A stretch of DNA of 64,000 nucleotides, taken from NCBI RefSeq assembly GCF_001047675.1, contig NZ_CP011975.1, forward strand, positions 805,710 through 869,709. The letters are read 5' to 3'. The position numbers and the translations under genes are program-made. Positions 60,960-64,000 of the stretch are shown here, piece after piece. The notes below the pieces were generated by a model. The model worked only from the letters and a program-made list of their open reading frames with translations. It was not told the DNA's origin and searched no databases. Each line of letters starts with the position of its first letter. Positions within the stretch are counted from its first letter, which is position 1. The stretch is from Yersinia aleksiciae. GTDB taxonomy: Bacteria > Pseudomonadota > Gammaproteobacteria > Enterobacterales > Enterobacteriaceae.

Positions 60960-61646
60960 ATGTCCGTCTCCCTTAGCTGGCACGATGTGATCGGCCAGGA
61001 AAAAGAACTACCTTACTTTAAAGATACACTGACCTATGTGGCCGCAGAACGCAGTGCTGGTAAAATTATCTATCCATCGCAGAAAGACGTATTTAACGCA
61101 TTCCGCCTCACCGAATTGGACCAGGTTAAAGTGGTTATTTTGGGCCAAGATCCCTACCACGGCCCTAATCAGGCTCATGGATTATCATTTTCCGTGTTGC
61201 CGGGTGTCCCTGCTCCCCCTTCTCTGGTGAATATGTACAAAGAACTGACCACTGACATTCCCGGCTTCCAACGTCCAAACCATGGTTTTTTACAAAGCTG
61301 GGCCGAGCAAGGTGTGCTGCTGCTTAATACCGTGCTAACTGTCGAAGCGGGTAATGCACACTCTCACGCCAATCTTGGCTGGGAAACCTTTACCGATAAA
61401 GTGATTGCAGCACTGAATGAACATCGCGATGGTGTCATTTTTATGTTGTGGGGGGCTCATGCGCAGAAAAAGGGTCGAATTATTGACACTCAGCGCCATT
61501 ATATTTTGAAAGCCCCACATCCATCACCACTCTCAGCACATCGCGGTTTTCTTGGCTGTAAGCACTTTTCACAAGCAAATCAGCTGTTACAGCAGCAAGG
61601 TTTACCACCAATTGACTGGCAACCCAAACTGCCCACTGAAGAATAA
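60960..61646 (+). CDS. ung: Uracil-DNA glycosylase Ung
   Basis: Ung removes uracil from DNA. The catalytic Asp/water loop is in [18 protein letters not shown] (about residue 62) and the minor-groove loop in [14 protein letters not shown] (about 187). The ATG at 60960 has AAGGAG seven bases upstream and gives 228 residues; a GTG two codons earlier is rejected because it lies inside the ribosome-binding spacing. Confidence 0.97.
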   Translation: MSVSLSWHDVIGQEKELPYFKDTLTYVAAERSAGKIIYPSQKDVFNAFRLTELDQVKVVILGQDPYHGPNQAHGLSFSVLPGVPAPPSLVNMYKELTTDIPGFQRPNHGFLQSWAEQGVLLLNTVLTVEAGNAHSHANLGWETFTDKVIAALNEHRDGVIFMLWGAHAQKKGRIIDTQRHYILKAPHPSPLSAHRGFLGCKHFSQANQLLQQQGLPPIDWQPKLPTEE

Positions 61647-61671
61647 AACGTTATTTGCTCAAAAAACGGAT

Positions 61672-61699
61672 AAAAAAAGGCACCTAAAAAGGTGCCTTT
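61672..61699. terminator. Bidirectional terminator between ung and grpE
   Basis: AAAGGCACC pairs with GGTGCCTTT around a six-base loop; the minus strand has a T-run for grpE, the plus strand a shorter one for ung. Confidence 0.88.
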
Positions 61700-61715
61700 C
61701 TCACGTTAGGACACC

Positions 61716-62294
61716 TTAAGCTTTCGCTTTAGATACCGCAACCATTGCCGGGCGTAACAGACGGCCATTCAGCGTATAGCCTTTTTGCATCACCATCATC
61801 ACGTTATTGGGCTCGTGATCGGCAGATTCAAGCATCGTCATTGCCTGATGAACTTCAGGATTAAATGGCACATTGGTATCGCTGACAACTTCAATACCGA
61901 ATTTACCGACGGCATCAAGCAGTGATTTCAGTGTCAATTCAACACCTTCAATCATCGAAGTCAGTTCAGTATTGGCTTTGTCAGCAGTATCCAGTGCGCG
62001 CTCCAGATTATCGATCACTGGCAATAATTCAGCAGAGAATCTTTCCAAAGCAAACTTATGCGCTTTCTCAACATCCAATTCAGTACGACGACGGATATTC
62101 TCAACTTCAGCCTTAGCGCGTAGCAAGCTCTCGCGCTCACGCTGTATGGCTGCAGCCAACTGCGCTTCAAGCTCGGCAACACGCGGATCTACACCTTCAC
62201 CCGTCTCTTGTGTCGCTTCCACTTGCTGCTCTGCTGCATTTTCCATTTCTTCCGAGACTTGCTCGTTTGGTGTTTTCTGTTCTTTACTACTCAT
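61716..62294 (-). CDS. grpE: Nucleotide exchange factor GrpE
   Basis: GrpE releases ADP from DnaK. The 192 residues comprise an acidic disordered head, a long coiled-coil helix ([20 protein letters not shown]) and a beta domain ([33 protein letters not shown]). It is expressed from a sigma-32 promoter 42 to 70 bases upstream, and is divergent from nadK, as in E. coli. Confidence 0.97.
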   Translation of the reverse strand: MSSKEQKTPNEQVSEEMENAAEQQVEATQETGEGVDPRVAELEAQLAAAIQRERESLLRAKAEVENIRRRTELDVEKAHKFALERFSAELLPVIDNLERALDTADKANTELTSMIEGVELTLKSLLDAVGKFGIEVVSDTNVPFNPEVHQAMTMLESADHEPNNVMMVMQKGYTLNGRLLRPAMVAVSKAKA

Positions 62295-62335
62295 GGATAT
62301 CTCCGCGTTTTAGCATTAATCTCGCTACTTGGCTT

Positions 62336-62364
62336 ATTATGGGGATCAAAACCGGGGATTCAAG
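62336..62364 (-). promoter_or_regulatory. Sigma-32 heat-shock promoter of grpE
   Basis: On the minus strand, CTTGAA lies 14 bases before CCCCATAAT, a strong match to the sigma-32 consensus (CTTGAA-N13/14-CCCCAT). It lies in the gap between grpE and nadK. Confidence 0.88.
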
Positions 62365-62418
62365 GGAACCGGTCATAATGTGGGGTAAAAGAGTCCCCCA
62401 GTAAGGAAAATCACGGCA

Positions 62419-63300
62419 ATGAATAATAAAAGATTCAATTGTATTGGTATTGTCGGTCACCCACGACACCCGGCTGCACTTGCCACCCATGAAATGCTCT
62501 ACCACTGGCTAAACGCCAGAGGTTATGACGTTATGGTTGAACAACAGATTGCTAAAGATCTCAATTTAACTGGCGCAGTCACCGGTAGTTTGGCTGAAAT
62601 CGGCCAAAAAGCTGATTTAGCGGTAGTGGTCGGCGGTGATGGCAACATGCTGGGTGCCGCACGCGTCCTCGCCCGCTATGATATCAAAGTGATTGGCGTC
62701 AACCGAGGCAATCTGGGCTTTTTGACCGATTTAGATCCGGATAATGCCCAGCAACAGCTTTCCGATGTGTTGGAAGGCGAATACCTAAACGAACAACGTT
62801 TCTTGCTAGAAGCCCAAGTCACTCGTACTGATCAACAAAGCCGCATCAGCACCGCGATAAATGAAGTGGTTTTGCATCCTGGCAAAGTAGCACATATGAT
62901 TGAATTCGAAGTGTATATCGATGACCGCTTCGCATTTTCTCAGCGTTCTGATGGTTTAATCATCGCCACCCCAACTGGCTCGACAGCTTATTCGCTCTCA
63001 GCAGGCGGTCCAATCCTGACGCCCACACTGGATGCCATCGTCTTAGTTCCCATGTTCCCGCACACCCTGACTGCTCGCCCACTGGTAATTAATAGTAGCA
63101 GCACCATTCGTTTGAAGTTTTCACAAATTACCAGCGACCTGGAAATAAGTTGTGACAGCCAGATAGCCTTGCCGATTCAGGAGGGAGAAGAAGTACTCAT
63201 CCGGCGCAGTGATTTCCACCTCAATCTCATTCATCCAAAAGACTACAGTTATTTCAACACGTTAAGTACAAAACTAGGTTGGTCAAAAAAATTATTCTAA
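62419..63300 (+). CDS. nadK: NAD kinase NadK
   Basis: NadK phosphorylates NAD to NADP. It has 293 residues with the nucleotide-binding [11 protein letters not shown] near residue 72 and the [17 protein letters not shown] segment near residue 190. GGAAA lies upstream of the ATG. It is divergent from grpE and upstream of recN, the usual enterobacterial arrangement. Confidence 0.97.
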   Translation: MNNKRFNCIGIVGHPRHPAALATHEMLYHWLNARGYDVMVEQQIAKDLNLTGAVTGSLAEIGQKADLAVVVGGDGNMLGAARVLARYDIKVIGVNRGNLGFLTDLDPDNAQQQLSDVLEGEYLNEQRFLLEAQVTRTDQQSRISTAINEVVLHPGKVAHMIEFEVYIDDRFAFSQRSDGLIIATPTGSTAYSLSAGGPILTPTLDAIVLVPMFPHTLTARPLVINSSSTIRLKFSQITSDLEISCDSQIALPIQEGEEVLIRRSDFHLNLIHPKDYSYFNTLSTKLGWSKKLF

Positions 63301-63320
63301 AAAACGCCTTAGGGACTTTA

Positions 63321-63336
63321 CTGTATATAAAACCAG
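63321..63336. promoter_or_regulatory. LexA box 1 of recN
   Basis: CTGTATATAAAACCAG fits CTGT-N8-ACAG with one mismatch (CCAG). Confidence 0.75.
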
Positions 63337-63342
63337 TTTATA

Positions 63343-63358
63343 CTGTATTCAAATACAG
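63343..63358. promoter_or_regulatory. LexA box 2 of recN
   Basis: CTGTATTCAAATACAG is a perfect LexA box. The two boxes lie 51 and 29 bases before recN, so recN should be strongly SOS-controlled. Confidence 0.9.
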
Positions 63359-63386
63359 CCATGTGTTTATGTACAGGAGATTTACC

Positions 63387-64000
63387 ATGCTGGCCCAATT
63401 AACCATCAGTAACTTTGCAATTGTGCGTGAGTTAGAAATTGATTTTCAACCCGGAATGACGGCAATTACTGGCGAAACTGGGGCAGGTAAATCCATCGCC
63501 ATAGATGCATTAGGACTATGTCTTGGCAGCCGTTCAGAGGGCAGTATGGTACGTTTAGGGGCAACACGTGCTGATATCTGCGCGCGCTTCTCATTGGCAG
63601 ATACCCCATCAGCCCGTCAGTGGTTGGAAAACAACCATCTTGATGACAGCAATGAATGCTTGCTGCGACGAGCGATTGGAACAGATGGCCGCTCAAGAGG
63701 CTTTATTAATGGTACAGCAGTGCCTTTGTCTCAATTACGGGAGCTGGGCCAACACCTGATCCAAATTCACGGTCAGCATGCCCACCAGTTGCTGTTAAGA
63801 CCCGACCATCAAAAACAATTATTAGATGCTTACGCAGACCAATCAGCCCTACTTGCTGAAATGAAAGCGGCCTATCAAATCTGGCACCAAAGTTGTCGCG
63901 CTCTGGCACTTCATCAGCAGCAATCACTGGAACGTAGTGCTCGCCATGAACTGCTGCAATATCAGTTGAAAGAGCTGAATTCATTCGCCCCACAGGCGGG
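63387..64000 (+). CDS. recN: DNA repair protein RecN, 3' end missing
   Basis: RecN is an SMC-like ATPase used in double-strand break repair. The first 204 residues are in the window: the start [20 protein letters not shown], Walker A in [14 protein letters not shown] (about residue 29), and the head-domain segment [15 protein letters not shown], with the coiled-coil beginning at the edge. The ATG at 63387 has AGGAG seven bases upstream. The rest of the gene lies right of the window. Confidence 0.96.
   Translation, partial: MLAQLTISNFAIVRELEIDFQPGMTAITGETGAGKSIAIDALGLCLGSRSEGSMVRLGATRADICARFSLADTPSARQWLENNHLDDSNECLLRRAIGTDGRSRGFINGTAVPLSQLRELGQHLIQIHGQHAHQLLLRPDHQKQLLDAYADQSALLAEMKAAYQIWHQSCRALALHQQQSLERSARHELLQYQLKELNSFAPQA

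Overview
The window is a contiguous block of core enterobacterial chromosome. Protein sequences, gene order and small intergenic palindromic repeats point to the genus Yersinia; the species cannot be fixed from this sequence alone. Almost every gene is a recognisable housekeeping gene. The interest lies in insertions relative to the E. coli order, in regulatory sites and in repeats.

Layout: (1) 1-3021, the 3' part of an autotransporter adhesin gene, cut by the left edge. (2) 3084-11521, sseB, pepB and the iron-sulfur operon iscRSUA-hscBA-fdx-iscX, with two IscR boxes upstream. (3) 11585-17771, trmJ and suhB, then a two-gene metal-import operon (ZevA/ZevB-like) carrying a perfect Zur-type operator, then csiE and hcaT. 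(4) 18008-24416, glyA and hmp (divergent, with PurR and NsrR boxes), an inserted yhfZ-yhfY-yhfX cluster behind a tandem pair of palindromic repeats, and glnB. (5) 24432-31066, a glutamine-dependent nadE, the glrK-qseG-glrR two-component operon and the small RNA gene glmY, with a sigma-54 promoter and GlrR boxes. (6) 31067-43433, a small secreted protein, purL (PurR box), mltF, tadA, a DUF2157 membrane protein, the murQ-murP-pgpC operon facing a YfhH/MurR-like RpiR regulator, and yfhL. (7) 43518-50172, a GntP-type transporter, acpS-pdxJ-recO-era-rnc and lepB. (8) 50182-56125, lepA, an AT-rich orphan membrane gene, and rseC-rseB-rseA-rpoE with a sigma-E promoter. (9) 56238-64000, nadB, trmN, srmB, grcA, ung, grpE (sigma-32 promoter), nadK and recN (two LexA boxes), cut by the right edge.

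Several regulators sit beside their targets. GlrR/GlrK are next to glmY, IscR heads the isc operon, RpoE and its anti-sigma factors form one operon, and an RpiR regulator faces the MurNAc genes. Two Zn/Fe-type regulons are visible through their operators (Zur, IscR), as are nitrosative stress (NsrR), SOS (LexA), heat shock (sigma-32), envelope stress (sigma-E) and purine control (PurR).

A family of ~70-124 bp palindromic elements occurs at least six times in intergenic space: 5451, 8640, 12405, 21084 and 21207 (tandem), and 49068. No tRNA, rRNA, CRISPR array, prophage or intact insertion sequence was seen. The most novel material is the ZevAB/Zur unit, the long structured transcript region behind glmY, the yhfZYX mini-cluster, the mur-pgpC translational coupling and two orphan genes (31067, 52476).
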